Source of the DNA: an uncultured Lachnospiraceae bacterium
GTDB taxonomy: Bacteria; Bacillota; Clostridia; Lachnospirales; Lachnospiraceae
Reading direction: 5' to 3'
Assembly: GCA_934330725.1 (NCBI GenBank)
Contig: CAKRGM010000009.1
Coordinates: 8,242-72,241, forward strand
DNA: 64,000 nucleotides
In this document: positions 27,633 through 35,509 of the stretch, in pieces
How positions within the stretch are numbered: position 1 is the first letter of the stretch
Layout: every line of letters begins with the position of its first letter
Notes under the pieces: generated by a model
Seen by the model: the letters and a program-made list of their open reading frames with translations, nothing else
Told to the model about the DNA's origin: nothing
The model's database searches: none
Translations under genes and position numbers: made by a program

Positions 27633-29717
27633 CTATGTCAGTAAATTCTTCATGCTGTTAAGACTTATTACCAGTGTAGATGTATTGTGAAGCATAGCTG
27701 ACACTGTAGGTGAAATGATTCCTCCAACTCCTAAAAGTATAAGTCCTGTATTAATTCCAACTATAAGCTTATAATTCCTGTCAATTCTCTTAACAAGTCC
27801 GTTGCTTATAGCCTTAAGATTAACGATTTCATACAAATCATCTGCACCTATTGTTACATCTGATATTTCCCTTGCAATCTGTGCTCCGTCACTTATTGCA
27901 ATACCTACATCAGCAGCTGACAATGCCGGTGAATCATTGATTCCATCGCCAATCATTATTACCTTGCGGCCCTTTGCCTTTTCTTTTTCAACAAAGGTTG
28001 CCTTATCTTCAGGCATTACCTCTGAGTAATATTCGTCTATGCCAACCTTTTGTGCAACAGCTCTTGCAGTACGCTCACTGTCCCCGGTCATCATTACTAC
28101 TTTCTTGATACCTGCACATCTTAAAGAATTAATAACAGCTGAAGCTTCTTCCCTTATAGGGTCTTCAATGCAGATAACCGCTGCAAGTCTGTTTTCAATT
28201 GCCATATATAAATGTGAGTATTCTGCCGGAAGCTCATCAAACTTCTCTTTCATACCCTCATCGATTGAGCATTTTTCATCTTCAAAGACAAAATGATAGC
28301 TTCCAATAACAGCTTTTTTGCCTTCAATGGTTGTTGAAATACCATGTGCAACAATATAGTCTACCTTTGAATGTTTCTCCTCATGTTCAAGGTGACGCTG
28401 CTTTGCCGCATTAACAACAGCATTTGCCATGGAATGTGGAAAATGTTCTTCCATACATGCTGCAATTCTCAAAAGTTCATTTTCATCCATATCACAGAAT
28501 GAAACAATCTTTGCAACAACAGGCTGTGCTTTTGTAAGTGTACCTGTTTTATCAAATACTATCGTATCCGCCTGTGCAATGTTTTCAAGATACTTTCCAC
28601 CCTTTACAGTGACATTATACTGTCCGGCTTCTTTTATAGCTGAAAGTACTGATATTGGCATAGCCAGTTTAAGCGCACATGAAAAGTCTACCATAAGTAC
28701 TGAAAGTGCTTTTGTCACATTCCTTGTAAGAGCATAAGTAACTCCAGTTCCTAAAAGCGTTAATGGAACCAGTTTATCTGCAAGCGTTCCCGCCTTGCTT
28801 TCAAGAGATGATTTGAGCTTTTCTGACTCTTCTATCATCTTTACAATCTTTTCAAACTTGGTTGAACCGGTTGTTTCCTTTACGCAGATTGTAAGTTCAC
28901 CCTCTTCAACAACTGTTCCTGCGTATACGTAAGAATCAAGTGTTTTCATGACCGGACACGCCTCACCTGTCATTGATGACTGGTTTACTGAAGCTTCGCC
29001 GCCCACAACTACACCATCGAATGGAATTACGTTACCCATACGCACTTTAACTTTGTCATTTACCTTTATCTGCTTTGAATCAACAAGTACTTCACTTACT
29101 TCATTATCCTCAGTACACAGCCATACCTTTTCGATATTAAGTGACATGCTTCTTGCAAGATCATCAACCGACTTCTTATGTGTCCATTCTTCAAGAAGTT
29201 CTCCAATTCCAAGAAGGAACATTATTGTACCTGCTGTATCATAATCAGCCCTCGCTATTGATACACCTATTGCAGTTGCATCAAGCACAGGCACTTTAAT
29301 CTGTCCTTTAAGCAATGTACATACACCATGATATATGTACTTTACAGACTTGACTACAGCTATTCCTGCTCTTATCGGTGCCGGTAAAAATAATTTGTTA
29401 CCGACTCTTAAAACCACCTTCGTTACAAGCTTATCATAATATTCCTGATTAAGCTGTCTTCCAGAATTATCAAGATATACATCAGGCACTTCAACTTCGC
29501 TGTATTTAAACTTTGAAAGTATTTCTATCATCTGCTGTCTTGAACATATATAGTTCACGACAACATCCTGATTAAGATCATACACCTTAGCAAATGTTAC
29601 AAATTTGAGAGTACCCAGATAGTACTGCAGTGTATCCGCCTGTCTGTATGTCATTTTCTTTTGGATAACATGGATACGAAGACGTCCTTTTATTTCATGT
29701 TCAATAGTAAAACGCAT
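27633..29717 (-). CDS. Heavy-metal-type P1B ATPase with atypical metal motif
   Basis: A 694-residue P-type ATPase. The N-terminus resembles an HMA domain but has no CxxC pair. Catalytic motifs are intact: TGEACPV in the actuator, DKTGTLTKAQ with the phosphorylated Asp, and GDGINDSPAL. The HP motif of the nucleotide domain reads EEHFPHSMA. In the transport helix the usual CPC or SPC is replaced by FSCALKLAMP, keeping one cysteine. The substrate is therefore unclear. It is paired with a DUF6110 gene upstream, an arrangement I recall from other Lachnospiraceae. Confidence 0.85.
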   Translation of the reverse strand: MRFTIEHEIKGRLRIHVIQKKMTYRQADTLQYYLGTLKFVTFAKVYDLNQDVVVNYICSRQQMIEILSKFKYSEVEVPDVYLDNSGRQLNQEYYDKLVTKVVLRVGNKLFLPAPIRAGIAVVKSVKYIYHGVCTLLKGQIKVPVLDATAIGVSIARADYDTAGTIMFLLGIGELLEEWTHKKSVDDLARSMSLNIEKVWLCTEDNEVSEVLVDSKQIKVNDKVKVRMGNVIPFDGVVVGGEASVNQSSMTGEACPVMKTLDSYVYAGTVVEEGELTICVKETTGSTKFEKIVKMIEESEKLKSSLESKAGTLADKLVPLTLLGTGVTYALTRNVTKALSVLMVDFSCALKLAMPISVLSAIKEAGQYNVTVKGGKYLENIAQADTIVFDKTGTLTKAQPVVAKIVSFCDMDENELLRIAACMEEHFPHSMANAVVNAAKQRHLEHEEKHSKVDYIVAHGISTTIEGKKAVIGSYHFVFEDEKCSIDEGMKEKFDELPAEYSHLYMAIENRLAAVICIEDPIREEASAVINSLRCAGIKKVVMMTGDSERTARAVAQKVGIDEYYSEVMPEDKATFVEKEKAKGRKVIMIGDGINDSPALSAADVGIAISDGAQIAREISDVTIGADDLYEIVNLKAISNGLVKRIDRNYKLIVGINTGLILLGVGGIISPTVSAMLHNTSTLVISLNSMKNLLT

Positions 29718-29768
29718 TTGTCTATCGCTACCCTTCTTTTAATTAAGCTTTCCCTCTTAAGCTTATTT

Positions 29769-30092
29769 TTATGCTTCTTCCCTGTCAGCATCTTCTGCTG
29801 TTTCTTCGCCTTCAACTTCGCAGAAATCTTCTTCACCAAGCTCAGCTTCTGCAAGTTCGCGGTCAGCATTAATCTGCTTTGCTTCAGCATAAACATCTTC
29901 AGCATTCTCCTGAATCTTTGATGCTGTCTTTACAACAAATGCCTTAGCTCTTAAAGCTGCAGCTGTACAGTTTGTGTAAAACTTCTTAGCATCCTTGCTT
30001 GATAAAATTTTGATTCCGGCAGTACCAAATGCTACTCCTGATGCAAATAATCCTGTCTTCTTCCAATTAATGTTCTTAAAAATGTTTGTCAT
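29769..30092 (-). CDS. DUF6110 family membrane-associated protein
   Basis: A 107-residue protein with an N-terminal hydrophobic stretch (LFASGVAFGTAGIKIL), the conserved SSKDAKKFYTNCTAAALRAK, and a strongly acidic C-terminus. Function is unknown. It is the first gene of a two-gene unit with the P1B ATPase, 51 bases upstream, which suggests a partner or accessory role in that transporter. Confidence 0.75.
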   Translation of the reverse strand: MTNIFKNINWKKTGLFASGVAFGTAGIKILSSKDAKKFYTNCTAAALRAKAFVVKTASKIQENAEDVYAEAKQINADRELAEAELGEEDFCEVEGEETAEDADREEA

Positions 30093-30443
30093 AATTAACC
30101 ACCATACCTTTCGTTTTTTTAATAATCTTAAATTTATGTAAAAAATTTAGATTCAGTGTAATAATAACCAGCTTTATAACAGCCTACTAATGTTTTCGGC
30201 TAAATCCATGTTTTATAAAGTGCTGTTATCAGTCTTTTTTTATCAATAAAATCTGTAAAAAGCACATTCCCATTTATTGATATATGTATATCTTAAACAG
30301 GAATGTGCTCCAAAATTTTCATTGTTTGTGATTATACTCCCAGCAAATGTATTTTGCAAGAATTTAATTCACATTTTTATACTTTTTACATTTTTAACAA
30401 ATTTTTGACATTAATTTTGATATTCTTGTCAATTAAGTTAAAT
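30093..30443. other. Intergenic region with two hairpins, no gene
   Basis: Holds the mannanase terminator (30257-30309) and a second inverted repeat, ATAACAGC (30176-30183) with GCTGTTAT (30222-30229), followed by a plus-strand T run. The promoter for DUF6110 and the P1B ATPase should lie here on the minus strand; I did not identify it with confidence. Confidence 0.45.
30255..30309 (-). terminator. Terminator of the mannanase gene
   Basis: Perfect ten-base arms AGCACATTCC (30261-30270) and GGAATGTGCT (30300-30309), with a TTTTTAC tail on the minus strand, about 135 bases past the stop. Confidence 0.7.
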
Positions 30444-33400
30444 TTAAAATTCAAATGAAAAATCTGAAATTGTAACTGAACCAGAAGCCTTTTCACCAAC
30501 TCCTGTGTACAGTTTAAATGCAATAGCTCTTATATCTTCAGGATTCTTTAACTTTGCTGCATATTCCCATCCTGAAGCCTTTGATTTCCATGTTGAACCC
30601 TTAAGATCATAAACAACTTTAACAGTTTCACCCGGCTGAATAATGCGTTCGCCTTCTTCACCGTCTACTGAACCTGCATTTTCCTGCCATGTCCAGTCAC
30701 CAGTTGTCTTCATTACCAAAGTTACATGAATTGCTTCATCTGAGTTATTAGTAATTGTGCTTACTAATTTTCCATAAGCAGAACCATCAAATCCTGTACC
30801 TGTACCAGGTCTTGTCTCTGTCTGCGGACCTGCTGCATCTTCAGATGTAATATCCTTAAAGTTTACAGTAATAACACCGTTTTCATCACAGCTGTAATCT
30901 GTTGTGTTTGTCCAGCTGTTTTCTGCATATTTCCAGTTAAAGAATGATGCTGTCTTTGGTCTGTTAAGTTCAGCAATAGCCTTTGCGTATGGATTCTTTG
31001 TATAATCATAATCAGTTCCGATTGAGAAAAAATCAACACTTCCTGCAACACTTGAACCAGCTCCCTGGATACGGAAAATCATATCCTTAACATTAGCAAG
31101 GTTCTCGCACTTTGTAAGGTCAAATGAAAGCATTACTGCTGAGCGGGCAGGTACTTCCTGATACTTGGTATATTCTGTCCAGTCATCAAGTGCACCAATT
31201 CTTAATACAGGCTGAATCTGCAGTGGATACATTGTGTTATTACGAACAACAATATCAACTGTCTTCTTTCCTGAAAGATCAATATCGCCTAAATTAGTAA
31301 GGCATGGATATTTATCCTTAGTAAGATCAATATTTACACGAATACCGCCGTTGCTTAACGCCTCTGTTGTTGTATCTGCTGATGGCTTATCATCTCCACC
31401 TGAAGATACAAACCAGTCTTTAAGTGTCTCTAAATATCCTGCAGGTATTTCTGTAACTTCATCTGTTGATGGAACGTCAATATTTCCGCTGCCACCTTCA
31501 TCTGGCTTGCTTGGTGGAGTAACTTCTCCTCCCGGATTTGAACCGCCTGCCGGCTTTAAAGTATATGCCATTCTTGATGTTGCCTGAATACCTGTATTCT
31601 GTGCATAGAACACATATTTACCCCAGTCTGTAAGCTGCTTTCCATCCCAGTCTTTTGACATATCGAGTGTTATATCTGTTCCGCCATTTCCTTTCCATGA
31701 CCATGCTACATAACCGATATTCTTTTCAGTACAGTATGACATAATTGTAGCTTCGTCTACGTCACCACCATTCTGGTAATCACCAAATTCACCAACGCAG
31801 AATGCAACACCCTTTGAAATCATTCCGTCAATATTGCTCTTAACTGTCTGGGCATCTTTTCCTGCTACTGAATATAAATGCATTGAAAACATTGTATTTC
31901 CTGTGCTGTCTGCTGAATAAACGCTCTGGCAGTTATTAATCATTGCGCTGACTTCCTGACCATAACCTGATGCATCAACCATGATTACATTTTCAAGTCC
32001 GTCATTACGAAGTTCACGAATTGCATTCTGGTATGCGCTTGTCCATACATCTGCCTGGTTCCATGTTCCAAGCCACTCATTTGCAATATTTACAATTACA
32101 TAGTCTTTATGCTGATTTAAAAGTGACTTTAATTCTTTCCAGTAATTTACTGCTGTATTAAGTCCTTCTACATCATTTTTTCCTGTGTGGTCATGTACCT
32201 CAACGATGCACACAAGTCCACGGTTTTCACACCATGAAATAATATTAGATACTTCTTCGTAAGATGTCTTATCCCACTGTGCGCCATCAGCAAGTACTAC
32301 ACGCACGCAGTTTGCACCAAGATCAGCAATTGCATTGATTGACTGCTGTGTATTGTTCTGATACCATGCATGTGCAACATTAACACCTCTCATGATGAAT
32401 TCGTTTCCGTTTCCATCATAAAGCTTGCCGTTTGATACATACATTCCGGCACCTGTAGAAGGTGATCCGCCGCCTCCAGGTGTTACTGTTCCGCCTGAAC
32501 CGCTGCCTGAACCACTTCCTGAGCCGCTTCCACTGCCTGAACCACTTCCTGAAGAAGCAACAGCTTCGATTAATACATAGTCAAGTGCTGTATAACCCCA
32601 GCTTGTTGATACACCAAATTTGTGTTCTCCGGCCTTAAGTGTATATGTTTCTGTCTGTGCTTCCCACTTATTTCCTGATGTCTTAAGTGTTCCTGCACCA
32701 TTGCCATCAAGATACAGCCAGTTTTCTTTGTAGCTGTCTGCATTTGATACTATTGTAATCTTGTACTGTCCATCAGATGGTACGCTAAATCCAACTTCTC
32801 CCCAGCCTGATGCAAGATAAAGGTATCCATTTCCTGAATATCCCTGGAATGTACTATTTTCAATACGGTTGTTTCCATTATTTTCAAATCTGTTGGCATC
32901 TTCAAATTCGATCTTTGTGGCAAATGTCTGATCTCCTGTTGAACCACCACCCGGCTGATCTGTTGAACCGCCGCCTGGCTGGTCTGTTGAGCCACCGCCT
33001 GGCTGGTCTGTTGAACCGCCGCCAATTGTTTCAACTGATTCTACAACTACGTAGTCAAGTGCTGTATAACCCCAGCTTGTTGATACACCAAATTTGTGTT
33101 CTCCGGCTTTAAGGTTATATGTTCCTGTTGTTTCCTGCCAATGATTTCCTTCTGTACAAAGAGTTCCGGCACCGTTATCATCAAGATACAGCCAGTTCTC
33201 TTTATAGGAATCGGCATTGTGCACCAATGTAATCTTGTATTCTCCATCTTCAGGAACTGAAAATCCGACTTCTCCCCAGCCTGATTCCAGATAAAGATAT
33301 CCGTTACCTGAATATCCGGAAAACATTGATGAATCAATTCTGTTTCTTCCATTCTGCTCAAAGCGATTAGCATCTTCAAACTGAATAATCTGTCTGAAAA

Positions 33401-33518
33401 CACCTGTTGTACTATTACCGCCTGCTGCCTGCAGCTGCTGCAAAGGTGCTGCAACTATCATAACCACAAGCATTGCAAGTGTAAGCACAACTGATAAGAG
33501 TTTTTTCCTTTCTTTCAT
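30444..33518 (-). CDS. Secreted multi-module GH5 (subfamily 8-like) endo-beta-mannanase
   Basis: A 1024-residue extracellular enzyme. In order: a signal peptide (1-32), a CBM35-like module, a GGGSTDQP-repeat linker, a second nearly identical CBM35-like module, a (GS)n linker, the GH5 domain (about 357-650), a Pro-rich linker, and about 330 residues of C-terminal beta-sandwich modules resembling mannan-binding CBM families such as CBM23 or CBM27. The acid/base Glu is in NIANEWLG and the nucleophile in CVGEFGDY. NGNEFIMRGVNVAHAWY is typical of bacterial GH5_8 mannanases. No wall anchor or dockerin is visible. The ATG at 33518 follows AGGAGG. Confidence 0.88.
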   Translation of the reverse strand: MKERKKLLSVVLTLAMLVVMIVAAPLQQLQAAGGNSTTGVFRQIIQFEDANRFEQNGRNRIDSSMFSGYSGNGYLYLESGWGEVGFSVPEDGEYKITLVHNADSYKENWLYLDDNGAGTLCTEGNHWQETTGTYNLKAGEHKFGVSTSWGYTALDYVVVESVETIGGGSTDQPGGGSTDQPGGGSTDQPGGGSTGDQTFATKIEFEDANRFENNGNNRIENSTFQGYSGNGYLYLASGWGEVGFSVPSDGQYKITIVSNADSYKENWLYLDGNGAGTLKTSGNKWEAQTETYTLKAGEHKFGVSTSWGYTALDYVLIEAVASSGSGSGSGSGSGSGSGSGSGGTVTPGGGGSPSTGAGMYVSNGKLYDGNGNEFIMRGVNVAHAWYQNNTQQSINAIADLGANCVRVVLADGAQWDKTSYEEVSNIISWCENRGLVCIVEVHDHTGKNDVEGLNTAVNYWKELKSLLNQHKDYVIVNIANEWLGTWNQADVWTSAYQNAIRELRNDGLENVIMVDASGYGQEVSAMINNCQSVYSADSTGNTMFSMHLYSVAGKDAQTVKSNIDGMISKGVAFCVGEFGDYQNGGDVDEATIMSYCTEKNIGYVAWSWKGNGGTDITLDMSKDWDGKQLTDWGKYVFYAQNTGIQATSRMAYTLKPAGGSNPGGEVTPPSKPDEGGSGNIDVPSTDEVTEIPAGYLETLKDWFVSSGGDDKPSADTTTEALSNGGIRVNIDLTKDKYPCLTNLGDIDLSGKKTVDIVVRNNTMYPLQIQPVLRIGALDDWTEYTKYQEVPARSAVMLSFDLTKCENLANVKDMIFRIQGAGSSVAGSVDFFSIGTDYDYTKNPYAKAIAELNRPKTASFFNWKYAENSWTNTTDYSCDENGVITVNFKDITSEDAAGPQTETRPGTGTGFDGSAYGKLVSTITNNSDEAIHVTLVMKTTGDWTWQENAGSVDGEEGERIIQPGETVKVVYDLKGSTWKSKASGWEYAAKLKNPEDIRAIAFKLYTGVGEKASGSVTISDFSFEF
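32570..33400 (-). repeat. Duplicated CBM35-coding segments in the mannanase gene
   Basis: Two stretches of about 340 bases (about 32570-32910 and 33040-33380) are closely similar, with long identical runs such as the one coding for SWGYTALDY. Near identity at synonymous sites points to recent duplication or gene conversion. Confidence 0.7.
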
Positions 33519-33926
33519 TTTTAACCTCCTGTTATTATATTTGCAAAACAAAGTACTATGTATTCTGCCACATAAATACCAGTATTTTGTTTTTGCCACA
33601 CCTTGTCCCCTCTTTTGCCCCTCGCATATACATATAATTTATAACATATACATAATTTTTTCAACTGTATTTTTTGTTTTTTGTTTATATTTTATCACTT
33701 TCTATGATTTATATAGTACTAGTACTGTTTTATTTATATTATTTGCAAAGTATTTTATGCGCTTTTTTCGTTAATATATCCATGTATCATTTCTTATCAT
33801 TATATCATTCATACAATTTATATTATTCGTATTACCCATATGCTTATCATGTCATGCATGCCTTACCAAAAACCTTTCCAGACCCACGGCACACAAATGA
33901 ATTGTATGCTGCAAGGTTACTCCTAA
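33519..33926. other. Intergenic region upstream of the mannanase gene
   Basis: About 400 AT-rich bases without a gene. A minus-strand TTGAAA (33659-33664) with an AT-rich -10 region near 33636-33643 may be the mannanase promoter, but the spacing is 15 or 17 depending on the hexamer chosen. The palindrome AGTACTAGTACT (33715-33726) lies further upstream. Confidence 0.4.
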
Positions 33927-33965
33927 AAAAACCGGCCCTGTTGAAAATTCAACAGGACCGGTTTT
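33927..33965 (-). terminator. Terminator of the DUF3793-flavodoxin-DUF2325 unit
   Basis: Eighteen-base arms (33927-33944 and 33948-33965, one mismatch) rich in G and C with flanking A and T runs; it can work in both directions. Confidence 0.85.
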
Positions 33966-33998
33966 ATCTGATACCAGTACGGCGTATAAAGCATTCTC

Positions 33999-34280
33999 TT
34001 AAACAGCAACTTCATCAAGAATTCCATTCAGCGCTGAGCCGCTGCTTGAATGGCATCTTATAATATCTGTACTTTTTTTGCTTGCCTCAGTTACCGCGCA
34101 CCGTACCATTTTATGAGAAACAGTATTAGTAAATATAATAATCAGATCGGGATTGCCAATCTTTTTTTCCAAATCACCCTCCATGTGCGTAAACACTTTC
34201 GCCTTGCACCTATGTTCTTTACATATTTTTTTATACTGACATACCATACGGTCATGTCCGCCTATTATAACCACACTCAT
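33999..34280 (-). CDS. DUF2325 family protein
   Basis: A 93-residue protein with IIGGHDRMVCQYKKIC at the N-terminus, FTNTVSHKMVRCAV in the middle and RCHSSSGSAL near the end, matching DUF2325. The biochemical role is unknown. Its ATG overlaps the flavodoxin stop as TAATG, so the two are coupled. Linkage to a flavodoxin, DUF3793 and an iron box suggests a role in the iron-limitation response. Confidence 0.8.
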   Translation of the reverse strand: MSVVIIGGHDRMVCQYKKICKEHRCKAKVFTHMEGDLEKKIGNPDLIIIFTNTVSHKMVRCAVTEASKKSTDIIRCHSSSGSALNGILDEVAV

Positions 34281-34708
34281 TAATTAACTAATTTCTCTCC
34301 TAACTTTCTGCATGCCTCAAGGACATCATCATCTGGTTCTTCCTGACATATAAGACCTTCGTTATCTACTATTACAGCACCTGCTGTCTGCATTCTTTCT
34401 ACCCAGTCACGCATCCATTCACCATCGCCCCATCCGTATGAACCAAATAAAGCAATCTTCTTTCCGCTTACATACTGTGTAAGTTCTTCAACAAATGGTT
34501 CCATTTCCATTTCTTCAAGAGCCTCTGCTCCCATTGCAGGGCATCCAAGTGCAAATGCATCACTTGCCTTAAGATCATCAATTGATGCTGCACTTACTTC
34601 AACTACTTCAGGTTCTTTGCCTGCATTTTTAATTCCTTCGCCAACTGCCTCTGCCATTTTCTGTGTATTTCCTGTCTGTGACCAATAAACAACATTAATC
34701 TTTGCCAT
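34280..34708 (-). CDS. Flavodoxin
   Basis: A 142-residue FMN electron carrier. The phosphate-binding loop is SQTGNTQKMAE; later FMN contacts lie in LGCPAMGAEALEE and FGSYGWGDGEWM. Flavodoxins commonly replace ferredoxin when iron is short, which fits the iron box upstream of this unit. It lies between DUF3793 and DUF2325. Confidence 0.93.
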   Translation of the reverse strand: MAKINVVYWSQTGNTQKMAEAVGEGIKNAGKEPEVVEVSAASIDDLKASDAFALGCPAMGAEALEEMEMEPFVEELTQYVSGKKIALFGSYGWGDGEWMRDWVERMQTAGAVIVDNEGLICQEEPDDDVLEACRKLGEKLVN

Positions 34709-34770
34709 TTCTAATTTATTTCCTTTCTTTTATTTATTACTATTTGGTGTCTGCGAAACATACTGTTTTT

Positions 34771-35352
34771 CTAAACAATCATCTCTTTTATGCCAACGCC
34801 ATAATAAACGAGTTTTACAAGCTGCTCCTGTGCTTTATTATACTCATCAAACAATTCTATCTTTCTTTTTGCATCATGATAAACTTTCCAATATCCTGAA
34901 TAAAGATAATTCTTTCCATTGTTTTTGACAAATCCAAGCACATCTTCAACCGGGTACCCAAGAAGCATTCCCATTTCATGCGGGAATTCACTTTTCAGGC
35001 TTATATATCTGTCATACCTTGATTTAAATGTATCCAAAACCGAATCAATATCAAACCTGGTATATCCAAAGCCCTTTAACACTTCACTAACTCTCTCATC
35101 ACTCAGCTGTTTAGCTGTCTCATCTCTTCTGTAGAGAAAAAATGTCGTAGCCTTTTCTGACTGATTAAGAACATAATATGAAATATTGCTCTCATTGAAT
35201 ACATCTATAACATATTCTACTGAGCTTTTTTTCACTGTTAGAAGATTAGCCGGTTTTATGCCTGTCAGTAAAGGCGCACATTGCAGTACAATCTGAAGAT
35301 CGTAATTTGCGCTGTCAATTCCCTGAAGCATCTTAAATACCTCCTGACTCAT
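34771..35352 (-). CDS. DUF3793 family protein
   Basis: A 193-residue protein recognised as DUF3793 from LQCAPLLTGIKPANLL, FLYRRDETAKQL and FPHEMGMLLGYPVEDV. Function is unknown; in clostridia such genes are often linked to iron uptake genes and flavodoxin. It is first of a three-gene unit. The start at 35352 follows AAAGGAGG, and the iron box ends about 15 bases upstream of the start codon. Confidence 0.8.
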   Translation of the reverse strand: MSQEVFKMLQGIDSANYDLQIVLQCAPLLTGIKPANLLTVKKSSVEYVIDVFNESNISYYVLNQSEKATTFFLYRRDETAKQLSDERVSEVLKGFGYTRFDIDSVLDTFKSRYDRYISLKSEFPHEMGMLLGYPVEDVLGFVKNNGKNYLYSGYWKVYHDAKRKIELFDEYNKAQEQLVKLVYYGVGIKEMIV

Positions 35353-35366
35353 TCTGCCTCCTTTCA

Positions 35367-35382
35367 GTTAGTTTCATCTAAC
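35367..35382 (-). promoter_or_regulatory. Iron box upstream of DUF3793
   Basis: GTTAGT-TTCA-TCTAAC, one mismatch from the GTTAGT-N4-ACTAAC palindrome. It sits just before the ribosome binding site. A weak TATAAC -10 candidate lies a few bases upstream on the minus strand. Confidence 0.6.
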
Positions 35383-35509
35383 CGTTATAAGGTTATCAAA
35401 GAAAAGCAGATAAATCAATATACTTATTATACGCATTTTCTCAAATATACCTTTTTTTAGATGCCAGGCTCAAAAACCTGAAGCAACAATATAATAGTAT
35501 ATCCAAAAA

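Noticed and set aside
35461..35509. Terminator for the FtsX-like permease
   Set aside because: Only a four-base CAGG/CCTG stem is present, too weak to call.
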